Of a stretch of DNA of 64,000 bases, positions 53,897 to 62,242 are shown piece by piece. The DNA comes from CAYMZZ01 sp964395095 (GTDB lineage Bacteria; Bacteroidota; Bacteroidia; Chitinophagales; Chitinophagaceae), in the NCBI GenBank assembly GCA_964395095.1, contig CAYMZZ010000006.1, forward strand, positions 186,001 through 250,000, in the 5' to 3' direction. Made by a program: the position numbers and the translations under genes. Under the pieces are notes generated by a model. It was given only the letters and a program-made list of their open reading frames with translations, was not told the origin of the DNA and did no database searches. The first letter of the stretch is position 1, and each line of letters begins with the position of its first letter.

Positions 53897-54904
53897 TTAA
53901 AGCGCATTGCGCTTTAACAGCGATTCAGCTATCTGCACGGCGTTCGTGGCGGCTCCTTTTCGAAGGTTATCCGACACAATCCACATATTGAGTGTGTTGG
54001 GCTGCGATTCGTCGCGGCGAAGACGACCCACATACACATCATCTTTTTCGTGCGCGTCCATCGGCATAGGGTATTGTGCAGTGGAGGTATCATCTACTAC
54101 TTTCACACCGGCGGCATTTGACAACAATTCACGTACTTCTGCCAGGTCGAAATCCTTTTCAAACTCCACGTTCACCGATTCGCTATGTCCACCCATCACC
54201 GGAATACGTACCGTGGTGGCGGTTACACGAATACTATCGTCTCGCATAATCTTCTTGGTTTCATTTACCATTTTCATTTCTTCCTTGGTGTAGCCATTGT
54301 CGAGAAATACATCAATTTGTGGAATCACATTCAGGTCGATGGGGTATTTATACGCCATTGGGTACTCACTTATATCCCCGTTTACCGCCTTCCTGCGTTC
54401 TCCCTGTAGCTGATCTACCGCTTTAACGCCCGTACCGGTTACGCTTTGATAGGTTGATACCACCACTCTTTTGATTTTGTATTTCTGGTGTAGTGGCTGG
54501 AGTGCAACCACCATTTGAATGGTAGAGCAATTGGGGTTAGCGATGATCTTGTCATTTGGAGTGAGTATGTCGGCATTTACCTCCGGTACTACCAGAGGCT
54601 TTGCAGGGTCCATACGCCAGGCTGAGGAATTGTCGATAACCGTAATGCCGGCCTCAGCGAATTTGGGAGCCCATTCGAGCGAAGTGGACCCGCCTGCAGA
54701 GAAGAGAGCTACAGCGGGTTTGGCAGCGATGGCATCTGTCATGCTCACCACTTTGTATTTCCTTCCCTTAAATTCCACCTCCTTTCCCACCGATTTCTCA
54801 GATGCTACCGGCAACAACTCAGTGACCGGGAAATTACGTTCGGCCAATACCTGCAACATTTTGGTACCTACCAGGCCCGTGGCGCCTACTACTGCTACTT
54901 TCAT
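53897..54904 (-). CDS. asd: Aspartate-semialdehyde dehydrogenase
   Basis: 335 residues; NADPH-dependent reduction of aspartyl phosphate to aspartate semialdehyde, the branch point to lysine/diaminopimelate, threonine and methionine. Visible: Rossmann motif VGATGLVGTKM, catalytic Cys126 in ANPNCSTIQM, His240 in MGGHSESVNVEF, and YQSVTGTGVKAVDQL. Start ATG 54904 with a strong GGAGAAGGAG site; the frame's GTG 18 bases upstream lies over that site and is rejected. No other amino-acid gene is nearby. A possible leader-peptide attenuator lies 62 bases upstream. Confidence 0.95.
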   Translation of the reverse strand: MKVAVVGATGLVGTKMLQVLAERNFPVTELLPVASEKSVGKEVEFKGRKYKVVSMTDAIAAKPAVALFSAGGSTSLEWAPKFAEAGITVIDNSSAWRMDPAKPLVVPEVNADILTPNDKIIANPNCSTIQMVVALQPLHQKYKIKRVVVSTYQSVTGTGVKAVDQLQGERRKAVNGDISEYPMAYKYPIDLNVIPQIDVFLDNGYTKEEMKMVNETKKIMRDDSIRVTATTVRIPVMGGHSESVNVEFEKDFDLAEVRELLSNAAGVKVVDDTSTAQYPMPMDAHEKDDVYVGRLRRDESQPNTLNMWIVSDNLRKGAATNAVQIAESLLKRNAL

Positions 54905-54965
54905 GTTTTTCTCCTTCTCCACCGCTGGGGCGGAGTTTTAAGTTGATGAATGGGGTTTAAAAAAA

Positions 54966-54991
54966 CAGGCCTTCCCGTTTAGGAAGGCCTG
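54966..54991 (-). terminator. Intrinsic terminator upstream of asd
   Basis: 10-bp perfect stem (arms CAGGCCTTCC and GGAAGGCCTG, 6-base loop), followed on the minus strand by a T-run. It lies 62 bases upstream of asd and 26 bases after a 17-codon frame. Either it ends a very short transcript or it is the terminator of an attenuator. Confidence 0.8.
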
Positions 54992-55017
54992 CCACTGCAT
55001 TTATATGTATACATACA

Positions 55018-55071
55018 TCACGCCGCAAACCTTCCAGTGGAACGTTTCTTGGTGCGTTTTGTATGTTTCAT
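55018..55071 (-). CDS. Possible 17-aa leader peptide upstream of asd
   Basis: Reads MKHTKRTKKRSTGRFAA and a stop. Four Lys and three Thr of 17 residues; both amino acids derive from the Asd product. In its 3' half the RNA has TTCC-ACT-GGAA, and its GGAAGG (codons Gly13-Arg14) can pair with CCTTCC in the first arm of the terminator just downstream, the mutually exclusive pairing expected of an attenuator. No strong ribosome-binding site is seen. Alternatives: a small basic protein, or chance. Its own promoter is not identified. Confidence 0.4.
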   Translation of the reverse strand: MKHTKRTKKRSTGRFAA

Positions 55072-55087
55072 CGTGCTGTTCAAAACT

Positions 55088-55145
55088 AAAACCTATAAGG
55101 TCTTTTATTAAAAACCTATAAGGTCTTTCAGACCTTATAGGTTTT
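55088..55145. repeat. Three copies of a 16-mer forming a strong hairpin
   Basis: AAAACCTATAAGGTCT at 55088-55103 and 55111-55126, and its exact complement at 55130-55145. The last two form a 16-bp stem with a TTC loop; the first can replace the second. It lies between the asd leader and the divergent LTD gene and could end or bound transcription. With the terminator and the 17-codon frame it accounts for the 336-base gap between asd and 55241; the remaining bases show nothing clear. Confidence 0.8.
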
Positions 55146-55240
55146 ATAAAGTTCTGGCAAAAATAGCGGGTGTTTTTATTCACGCCAAATAATGTTTTTT
55201 TCCCATGGATTTCCGCTATAGCCAGCTTTAGATTTACTCC

Positions 55241-56944
55241 ATGAAAGCCATTACCCTTTTCCTGATTGCCTTACTAACGATCGATAAACTGCCTTCACAA
55301 ACCTTTCGCGTCATCATCAGTGAGCTGATGGCCGACCCCAGCCCATCCGCCGGCTTACCCGAATACGAATGGGTAGAACTGTACAACCGATCAAATCATC
55401 CTGTGGACCTCGCTGGCTGGCGACTGGCAGATGCGAGCAGCTTGAGTGGACCATTGCCTTCCCATATCCTGCCTGCCGGAGCCTTTGTGCTCCTGGCCAG
55501 CGCCACCGCCAGCACCTATTTGTCGGCCCTGGCCACCTGCCTGCCTGTCAGCAGTTGGCCTTCGCTCGACAATAACAGCGACCTCCTTGTCTTATACGAC
55601 AATACAGGCACAGTGGTACACAGCTTTCGCTATGAAACTGGCTGGTACAAAAACGACCTGAAAAAAGAAGGCGGCTGGAGCCTCGAAATGCAATACCCGG
55701 AATACCCCTGCCAACCTGCAAGCAACTGGATGGCTTCCTCTTCCCCTGGCGGTGGCAGCCCCGGCAGTGGACCCGATCCACCCCTTCCATTCTCCGCCTC
55801 CGAACTACAGATATTAAATAGCTATCCCATCGATGCCCAACATATCAGAATACAATTTTCTCATGCCGCCAATGAACGGGAGCTCAGCAACCCGACCAAC
55901 TTTTCAATACGGTCTGGCCCTGCCATACTACAGACCGAACTGGCACTGCCTCTGCTCAATGAAATAATCCTCACCCTGGCAAATCCATTGGAAACTGATA
56001 TTGTGTACGACATAATTGTCGGCGAAATCGGCGATTGCGCCGGAAGCCGTATAAATACCGATACCATCCGCATAGGAATACCCCTACCCGCCGAAGTGGG
56101 TGATATTGTAATCAATGAAATCCTTTTCAACCCAAAACCCGATGGCGATGATTATATAGAACTTCTGAATTACAGCACCAAATTCCTGGATGCCGCCAAC
56201 CTGCGACTGGCCAGCCGCAATGCAGCAGGGCAACTACAATCTATCACCACAACGGCCAGTGCACCCGACCTCCTGGCGCCCGGGCAATACCGAGTCTATA
56301 CCCGTGACAGTAGCCGGTTGACCCGACTTTTTCCGAAAGCGAAGACCAATTCTATTCGTCAACTCAATAGTTTTCCTTCCTATCCGGATACGGAAGGTCG
56401 CGCAGTGCTGCTGCTTGCTTCCGGCGAAGTGCTGGATGAACTCGCTTACCGCGAAAGCTGGCACTTTCCTTTATTACCATCAAAAGAAGGCGTATCGCTG
56501 GAGCGGCTTCATGCCGAATCACCCACCGGCGATGAAACTAACTGGCATAGTGCTGCCGCACCCGATTACGGAACTCCGGGTTATGCCAATTCCCAATCGG
56601 GTTACCGCGGCGTAAACCATGATAAAATTTTCCAATTGGAGAATCGTCGCATTTCTCCTAATAACGATGGCTTTGAAGATCGCCTATTCCTACATTATCA
56701 AATGCCCGAACCCGGAAGGCTGGTGAATATCTGGATATTTGATGCTGGAGGCAGGATAGTCAGAATACTACAACAAAACAGCCTGCTGGGCGAGCAAGGA
56801 GTATTTGCCTGGGATGGATTGGATATGCAACAGCGCCCTCTGCCCTCCGGTATCTACATTATTGGTGCGGAATGGTTTGATCTGAGAGGGAGAAGGAATT
56901 TTTGGAAAGAAGGCATCATCGTCCAGGGATCAGGATTGCCTTGA
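55241..56944 (+). CDS. Secreted lamin-tail-domain (LTD) protein
   Basis: 567 residues. Signal-like N-terminus (KAITLFLIALLTIDKLPSQ), first LTD domain (about 22-165; VIISELMADPSPSAGLPEYEWVELYN, DLAGWRLADAS), an Ig-like linker (about 185-285), second LTD (about 290-450; DIVINEILFNPKPDGDDYIELLN), and a C-terminal FlgD-like Ig fold (RISPNNDGFEDRLFLHYQ to LPSGIYIIGAEWFD). That last domain is common in T9SS or gliding-associated proteins. Probably exported and surface-associated; no catalytic motif. Role unknown. Confidence 0.82.
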   Translation: MKAITLFLIALLTIDKLPSQTFRVIISELMADPSPSAGLPEYEWVELYNRSNHPVDLAGWRLADASSLSGPLPSHILPAGAFVLLASATASTYLSALATCLPVSSWPSLDNNSDLLVLYDNTGTVVHSFRYETGWYKNDLKKEGGWSLEMQYPEYPCQPASNWMASSSPGGGSPGSGPDPPLPFSASELQILNSYPIDAQHIRIQFSHAANERELSNPTNFSIRSGPAILQTELALPLLNEIILTLANPLETDIVYDIIVGEIGDCAGSRINTDTIRIGIPLPAEVGDIVINEILFNPKPDGDDYIELLNYSTKFLDAANLRLASRNAAGQLQSITTTASAPDLLAPGQYRVYTRDSSRLTRLFPKAKTNSIRQLNSFPSYPDTEGRAVLLLASGEVLDELAYRESWHFPLLPSKEGVSLERLHAESPTGDETNWHSAAAPDYGTPGYANSQSGYRGVNHDKIFQLENRRISPNNDGFEDRLFLHYQMPEPGRLVNIWIFDAGGRIVRILQQNSLLGEQGVFAWDGLDMQQRPLPSGIYIIGAEWFDLRGRRNFWKEGIIVQGSGLP

Positions 56945-56946
56945 TA

Positions 56947-56985
56947 ATCATGTTTGCCATGATTACCCATGATGGCAATCATGAT
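56947..56985. terminator. Hairpin after the LTD gene
   Basis: Arms 56947-56963 and 56969-56985 pair at 15 of 17 positions with a 5-base loop (CATGATTACC/GGCAATCATG words), directly after the LTD stop. No U-run. TAAGTT-family words (ACTTACAACTT) follow at 57056-57093, before the convergent paaE stop. Confidence 0.5.
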
Positions 56986-57096
56986 GGACATAATGACCTT
57001 GACTATCTTGATTTTTTTATGAGCAATTCTGTCAATCTATTTCAGGACATGACACTTCCTACTTCCTACTTACAACTTACAACTTACTACTCCCCC

Positions 57097-58173
57097 TCAC
57101 CTGTCATCAAAATCCACCAACAACTTATCCGATCGCGGATGGCTCTGGCAGGTAAGAATAAATCCCTGCTTAACCTCCTCATCTTCCAAACCCCAATGCA
57201 CATCCATATGCACTTCTCCTTCGAGCAGGCGTGCCTTGCAGGTGCAGCATACCCCACCCTTGCAGGCATAAGGAAGGTCGGCGCCGGTAGCCAGGGCTGC
57301 ATCAAGTATGGTTTGATCGCTGTTTTGCGGTATCTGGAATTCAATCGTACGCCCATCGAGCCGCATCCGAATGCTGGCCTTGGGGGTATCGGCTTTGGCT
57401 TCCGTTTTGGAGCCCGCAGTCACTTGCTGGCCGGGGGTAGTAAATAATTCGAAATGGATATTCTTCCTTTCGATACCGCTTGATTCCAGAAACTCCTTCA
57501 CTTCAAATATCATTTGCTCCGGGCCACAAAGAAAAAATTCATCCATCTGTGCCAGGGGAATGAACCGGGCCAGCTCTTCCATTTTCGCCTTATTGATCCT
57601 TCCCTGCAAGACGGAACTTTCCGCTTGCTCACGGCTCAGGATATGTATGAGTTGAAGGCGATCCATATAGATATTCTTCAACCCCTCCAATTCTTCCAGA
57701 AAAATGATATCCTGGCGGCTTCGATTCCCATATACCAACGTAAAGCGGCTATACGGCTCCGTGGCCAGGGTTGCTTTGATGATGGACATCACAGGCGTGA
57801 TACCGCTTCCCGCCGCAAATGCGATATAATTTTTCCGATGTTGCGGATCGAGCGCAGTATGAAAGCGACCCACCGGAGGCATTACTTCCAGTATATCGCC
57901 TGCTTTCAATTGCTCATTGGCAAAAGTGGAAAAAGCGCCGCCTTCCACTTTTTTTACCGCCACACGCCATTCGGCTTCCGCCGGAGAGCTGCATAGGGAA
58001 TAGGTGCGCCGCACCTCCTCTCCATTCACGAAATGGCGAAGCGTGAGACTTTGACCCTGCTGAAAACGGAAACTTTCCCGCAATTCCTCGGGCAGATCCA
58101 GCACGATTGATACACAGGAGGGTGTTTCCCTGCGTACTTCCTTTACGCGAAGGGGATGGAAATGGATAGACAT
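57097..58173 (-). CDS. paaE: PaaE-like ferredoxin-NADP reductase with C-terminal [2Fe-2S]
   Basis: 358 residues with the phenylacetyl-CoA epoxidase reductase layout: FAD domain (RRTYS, 55-59), NAD(P) domain (GSGITP 122-127, CGPEQM 216-221) and a plant-type [2Fe-2S] ferredoxin domain with Cys304, Cys309, Cys312 and Cys342 (ACKGGVCCTC, LTCQ). It would pass electrons from NADPH to a di-iron oxygenase. The other paa genes (A, B, C, D) are not in this window, so the partner is uncertain; other oxygenase or desaturase partners are possible. It lies 3 bases after the TetR gene, clearly co-transcribed. Confidence 0.85.
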   Translation of the reverse strand: MSIHFHPLRVKEVRRETPSCVSIVLDLPEELRESFRFQQGQSLTLRHFVNGEEVRRTYSLCSSPAEAEWRVAVKKVEGGAFSTFANEQLKAGDILEVMPPVGRFHTALDPQHRKNYIAFAAGSGITPVMSIIKATLATEPYSRFTLVYGNRSRQDIIFLEELEGLKNIYMDRLQLIHILSREQAESSVLQGRINKAKMEELARFIPLAQMDEFFLCGPEQMIFEVKEFLESSGIERKNIHFELFTTPGQQVTAGSKTEAKADTPKASIRMRLDGRTIEFQIPQNSDQTILDAALATGADLPYACKGGVCCTCKARLLEGEVHMDVHWGLEDEEVKQGFILTCQSHPRSDKLLVDFDDR

Positions 58174-58176
58174 GGG

Positions 58177-58770
58177 TTAGCCTTGTTTACGCAGCCCATC
58201 AATCATGATCATCACCATATTATCTTCCAGTTCCTTGCCGGAGATCTTGGTCTTGGAACGATGCCATGATTCAATACCACTTACCGCATGGAGCATAATG
58301 AGTACAGCGGTGGGCGCATCAATATTACGGATTTCGCCTTTGCGAATACCTTCCTCTATGATAGCAGCAAACTTCTTACGGTAGTTGCGACGCTGATTCT
58401 GGAAATTGGACAGATAAGGATCATCCAGGTGCTTCCATTCCCGGTCGCTCACATAAACTTCTTCGTAATGATCCACCATTTGCTGGATATGAAAGCGCAA
58501 CAGGCTCTCCACCTTCTTGATGGATCCTTCATGACTGCTGTCGAGCTGTTCCATATTCGCATTGAAACGATTGGCCACATCGAAACAGATAGCTTCGAGT
58601 ATCTCGTTTTTGGAACGAATATGATTATAAAGGCTGGCGGCTTCAATGCCAACAGATTCCGCCAGGTCGCGCATGGAAGTAGCGGCAAAACCCTTTTCGC
58701 GGAACATGATCGCTGCTTTTTGCAGAATCAGATCTTTCTTCGATGCTTTTTTGCGAGCTGTCTTAGCCAT
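58177..58770 (-). CDS. TetR-family transcriptional regulator
   Basis: 197 residues; ATG 58770 chosen because the family N-terminus (KKDLILQKAAIMFREKGFAATSM) starts soon after; the upstream extension MCILPESYISLT is not typical. Helix-turn-helix MRDLAESVGIEAASLYNHIRSK, then a helical ligand domain. It precedes paaE by 3 bases and likely regulates this unit, as PaaR-type TetR proteins do for phenylacetate genes; an acyl-CoA effector is inferred. Divergent from the PfkB gene across a 184-base gap. Confidence 0.88.
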   Translation of the reverse strand: MAKTARKKASKKDLILQKAAIMFREKGFAATSMRDLAESVGIEAASLYNHIRSKNEILEAICFDVANRFNANMEQLDSSHEGSIKKVESLLRFHIQQMVDHYEEVYVSDREWKHLDDPYLSNFQNQRRNYRKKFAAIIEEGIRKGEIRNIDAPTAVLIMLHAVSGIESWHRSKTKISGKELEDNMVMIMIDGLRKQG

Positions 58771-58954
58771 AGTCAAAGATATATAGGATTCCGGCAATAT
58801 ACACAAGTATGCTGATCAATTGGGGCAGATTACCCAAATTTGACCTTCAAATACAACAGGGCAATTGCCGCAGACAAGCTATTTTCCTGTAGGTTTGCAC
58901 GCTGGAGCGGTATCTGAACCGCTCCTTATCGTATATCACAAAAAGAAAACATAC

Positions 58955-59878
58955 ATGGCGCTTATTACCGTCGGGACCATGGCTTTTGATGCCATTGAAA
59001 CCCCATTTGGAAAAACGGATCGTATTGTGGGTGGGTCTGCCACCTATGTAGCGTATGCCGCTGCAAATTTTGTAAAGCCTGTGCAACAGGTTTCGATTGT
59101 TGGCTATGATTTTCCGAAGGATGAATTAGAGGAACTGAAACGCCGTGGTGTACAGCTCGACGGTGTGGAAATCATTCAGGATAAGAAGTCATTTTTCTGG
59201 AGCGGCCGTTACCATGAAGACATGAATAGCCGCGATACCCTGGTGACCGACCTCAACGTGCTGGCCGATTTCAATCCCATTATTCCCGAAGCTTACCAGG
59301 GTTCTGAATTTCTGATGCTGGGTAACCTGGTGCCCGCTGTGCAGCTCAACGTCATCAAACAAATGCGGCAGCGGCCCAAATTGATTGTGATGGACACCAT
59401 GAACTTCTGGATGGAATCGGCGATGGCCGACCTGGAAGAAGTGCTGAAACATGTGGACGTGCTGATGGTGAATGATGCCGAAGCACGCCAGCTAACGGGG
59501 CAATTCTCGCTGGTGAAAGCGGCCAAGACCATCCTTCAAATGGGACCCCGCTACCTGATCATCAAAAAAGGAGAACATGGTGCCCTGCTTTTTGACCAGG
59601 ATAGTGTGTTCTATGCTCCGGCCCTTCCCCTCGAAGACGTATTTGATCCCACCGGCGCAGGCGACACTTTTGCCGGCGGCTTTATGGGACATATAGCCCG
59701 CTCTGGCGATGTTTCATTCGAAAACATGAAAAGAGGCATCATTGTAGGCTCAGCCATGGCCAGCTTCTGCGTGGAAAAATTCGGTCCAACCCGGCTGAAA
59801 GAAATCACCCATGAGGATATAGAGGGAAGAATTCAGCAGTTTAGGGATTTGGTGAATTTTGAAATTGAACTTGGGTGA
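58955..59878 (+). CDS. PfkB-family carbohydrate/nucleoside kinase
   Basis: 307 residues. ATG 58955 is chosen, since the 30 residues before it (to HKKKTY) do not fit the fold. C-terminal PfkB signature DPTGAGDTFAGG is intact, with the N-terminal substrate pattern GGSATYVAYAAANF rather than GGxPxN. Overall close to the ribokinase/adenosine-kinase branch widely conserved in Bacteroidota without known substrate. LIIKKGEHGALLF precedes the signature as usual. No sugar-pathway neighbours, so the substrate is not assignable. Followed by a word-repeat. Confidence 0.85.
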   Translation: MALITVGTMAFDAIETPFGKTDRIVGGSATYVAYAAANFVKPVQQVSIVGYDFPKDELEELKRRGVQLDGVEIIQDKKSFFWSGRYHEDMNSRDTLVTDLNVLADFNPIIPEAYQGSEFLMLGNLVPAVQLNVIKQMRQRPKLIVMDTMNFWMESAMADLEEVLKHVDVLMVNDAEARQLTGQFSLVKAAKTILQMGPRYLIIKKGEHGALLFDQDSVFYAPALPLEDVFDPTGAGDTFAGGFMGHIARSGDVSFENMKRGIIVGSAMASFCVEKFGPTRLKEITHEDIEGRIQQFRDLVNFEIELG

Positions 59879-59881
59879 GGG

Positions 59882-59994
59882 AAAGTTGTAAGTTCTAAGT
59901 TGTAAGTTCTAAGTTGTAAGTTAGATAGGGAAACGAGATTGATAATAAACAAGTCACCATTACTTATAACTTATAACTTACAACTTAAAACTCC
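59882..59994. repeat. Intergenic inverted word-repeat (TAAGTT family)
   Basis: Left arm 59882-59925 is a tandem of GTTGTAAGTTCTAA words; right arm 59962-59994 has ACTTATAACTTATAACTTACAACTT. About 36 unique bases lie between. It overlaps the extreme 3' end of the GH3 gene, whose last codons therefore border repeat sequence. Same family as 3290-3463 and 57056-57093. Confidence 0.65.
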
Positions 59995-62202
59995 ACTGCC
60001 CCTTATATCCCCCGCCGACGCCCCTATCATAATATCAAATTCCCCGGGCTCTGTCACCCATTCCAGTTGGTTGTTGTAAAAAGCAAGCTGCTCTTTACCA
60101 ATTCGGAATTGAACGGTTTTGGTTTCCCCGGCCTTCAGATGAATTTTTTCAAATCCCTTCAACTCTTTTACCGGCCGCACTACGGAAGCCACGCGATCAC
60201 GGATATATAGTTGCACTACTTCTTCCCCTGCAAAGGGGCCGGCATTGCGGATATCCATACTCACCGTAACAAACTCATCGGCCTTCATTTCCTCTTTATC
60301 CATCCGAAAATTATCATAACTAAAACGGGTATAGCTCAAACCAAAGCCAAATTCATATTTTGGATAAATAGACTCGTCGATATAAGCAGAACGATAAAAA
60401 CGATTGGAATCATTGGGCGCCGGTCTTCCGGTATTGAGATGGCTATAGTAAATGGGTATTTGCCCAACCGACCGCGGAAAACTCATGGGTAACTTAGCCG
60501 AAGGATTATACTCGCCAAATAATACATCGGCCAGGGCATGGCCCGCCTGGCTACCCAGCCACCAGGTGTAAAGAATAGCCGGTACATGATCGGCCACCCA
60601 GTTAAATACCAGGGGTCTCCCGGCATTAATGCAAACCACCACTGGCTTACCCGTTGCCATGATGGCTTTGATCAGTTCTTCCTGTACTCCCGGCAACCCG
60701 ATATTGCTGCGGCTTTTCGCTTCCCCGCTCATATCTCTTCTTTCACCCACACTCATAACAATTATATCTGCCTGCCGGGCTATGCGCACCGCTTCTGCAA
60801 AACCGGCACGGCTCGTATCATCAATATTGCAACCTTTCGCATACAGTGGTGGGTTATTTTTTCCCAACTTCTCTACCATACCCTGCCATTGCGAAACAAT
60901 ATAGCTGCTATCGTCGGGCATTTCAATACTCCAGAATCCAAGGTTCTGCTTCACTTCTTTCACCAATGGGCCTATAAAGGCAATCTTCTTTCCCTTTGGG
61001 GGAAGTGGCAGCAACTGCTTTTCATTTTTCAGCAAAACGATACTGCGGGCAGCCATATCGCGGGCGGCTTTTTCATGTGCCGGATTATTCAGCGCCTGCT
61101 TCTCCCGCCCGGGGTCGCTGAAGCGGAAAGGATCATCGAAAAGACCCAGTTCAAATTTCTTCCGTAATACCCTTCGAACGGCATCATCTACAATGGCGAT
61201 GGGCACCTTATTCTCACGCACGAGCTCAGCCAGGTGCTGGTGGTAGCTCCGGCTTTCCATATCCATATCGCTACCCGCCATGATGGCGCTTAAGGCGGCC
61301 TCCTTGTTGTTGGCGACATACCCGTGTGCTATCATTTCACCAACAGAACCCCAGTCGCTCACCACAAAACCGGTAAAACCCCATTTCCCTTTCAGGATAT
61401 CGCGTTGTAAATAGGAATTGCCGGTTGCGGGAACGCCATTGAGGTCGTTGAATGCATTCATGAAAGTGGCGGCACCCGCATCCAGCGCGGCCCTGAAGGG
61501 TGGCAAATAGGTTTCCCAAAGCATGCGCTCGCTCATGTCCACAGAATTATAGTCCCTTCCGCCAATAGCGGCCCCATAAGCAGCGAAATGTTTGGCGCAG
61601 GCCATAACTGCATCGGTATTCCCCAGGCCCTTACCCTGAAAACCTCTAACACGCGCGGCAGCAATCAGCGATCCCAAATAGGGATCCTCACCTGCACCCT
61701 CCATCACGCGCCCCCAACGTGGATCACGCGAAATATCCACCATGGGCGCAAAGGTCCAGTGTATGCCGGAAGCGCTGGCCTCGATGGCGGCAATGCGGGC
61801 GGCTTTTTCAATCATGGGCAAATCCCAACTGGCTGCTTCGGCCAGCGGAATGGGAAAAGTAGTCTTGAAACCATGAATCACATCCTGCCCAAACAAAAGG
61901 GGAATTTTCAACCGCGACTGCATGGCCATTTCCTGCAACAGCCGCGTATGGCGCGTGCCCATAATATTGAGCATGCTACCCAACTGACCCCTGCGCACCT
62001 GGTTTTGTTTATCTCCATCCTGCGTTATAGGTCCGGTAGATATCCAGTCGCCACTGTACTGGTTCAGTTGCCCCACTTTTTCCTCTAGTGTCATTAACGA
62101 CAATACTGAGTCAACTTTTTCGTCAATGGTCTTTGGCTGTGCTTTCGAAAATACCGAGAACGATAGCGCCAAAAGGCTAAGTATGATTTTGGAAACTGGC
62201 AA
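59971..62202 (-). CDS. bglX: Secreted GH3 beta-glucosidase (BglX-type)
   Basis: 743 residues; signal peptide to VFSKAQ, so periplasmic. Retaining GH3: substrate-pocket Lys204-His205 (ACAKHFAAYG), nucleophile Asp283 in FVVSDWGS, second alpha/beta domain (about 390-600) and C-terminal fibronectin III-like domain (about 640-740; GEEVVQLYIRD). Cleaves terminal beta-glucose from oligosaccharides. The start appears to be TTG at 62202: an in-frame stop lies two codons upstream, and the first internal ATG (residue 37) would remove the signal peptide. Follows the GH30 gene by 40 bases. Confidence 0.92.
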   Translation of the reverse strand: MPVSKIILSLLALSFSVFSKAQPKTIDEKVDSVLSLMTLEEKVGQLNQYSGDWISTGPITQDGDKQNQVRRGQLGSMLNIMGTRHTRLLQEMAMQSRLKIPLLFGQDVIHGFKTTFPIPLAEAASWDLPMIEKAARIAAIEASASGIHWTFAPMVDISRDPRWGRVMEGAGEDPYLGSLIAAARVRGFQGKGLGNTDAVMACAKHFAAYGAAIGGRDYNSVDMSERMLWETYLPPFRAALDAGAATFMNAFNDLNGVPATGNSYLQRDILKGKWGFTGFVVSDWGSVGEMIAHGYVANNKEAALSAIMAGSDMDMESRSYHQHLAELVRENKVPIAIVDDAVRRVLRKKFELGLFDDPFRFSDPGREKQALNNPAHEKAARDMAARSIVLLKNEKQLLPLPPKGKKIAFIGPLVKEVKQNLGFWSIEMPDDSSYIVSQWQGMVEKLGKNNPPLYAKGCNIDDTSRAGFAEAVRIARQADIIVMSVGERRDMSGEAKSRSNIGLPGVQEELIKAIMATGKPVVVCINAGRPLVFNWVADHVPAILYTWWLGSQAGHALADVLFGEYNPSAKLPMSFPRSVGQIPIYYSHLNTGRPAPNDSNRFYRSAYIDESIYPKYEFGFGLSYTRFSYDNFRMDKEEMKADEFVTVSMDIRNAGPFAGEEVVQLYIRDRVASVVRPVKELKGFEKIHLKAGETKTVQFRIGKEQLAFYNNQLEWVTEPGEFDIMIGASAGDIRGSGVLSCKL

Positions 62203-62242
62203 AATTTAGTCTTTTAGAATAGGGGAATACGATCAGCAACGG

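Noticed and set aside
53899..53915. AAGCGCATTGCGCTT palindrome at the asd 3' end as a regulatory site
   Set aside because: Lies inside the last asd codons next to the 24-bp inverted repeat; nothing supports a separate role.
55001..55183. 60-residue frame upstream of asd on the minus strand
   Set aside because: It runs through the hairpin repeats and lacks family features; the 17-codon frame in another phase fits the terminator context better.
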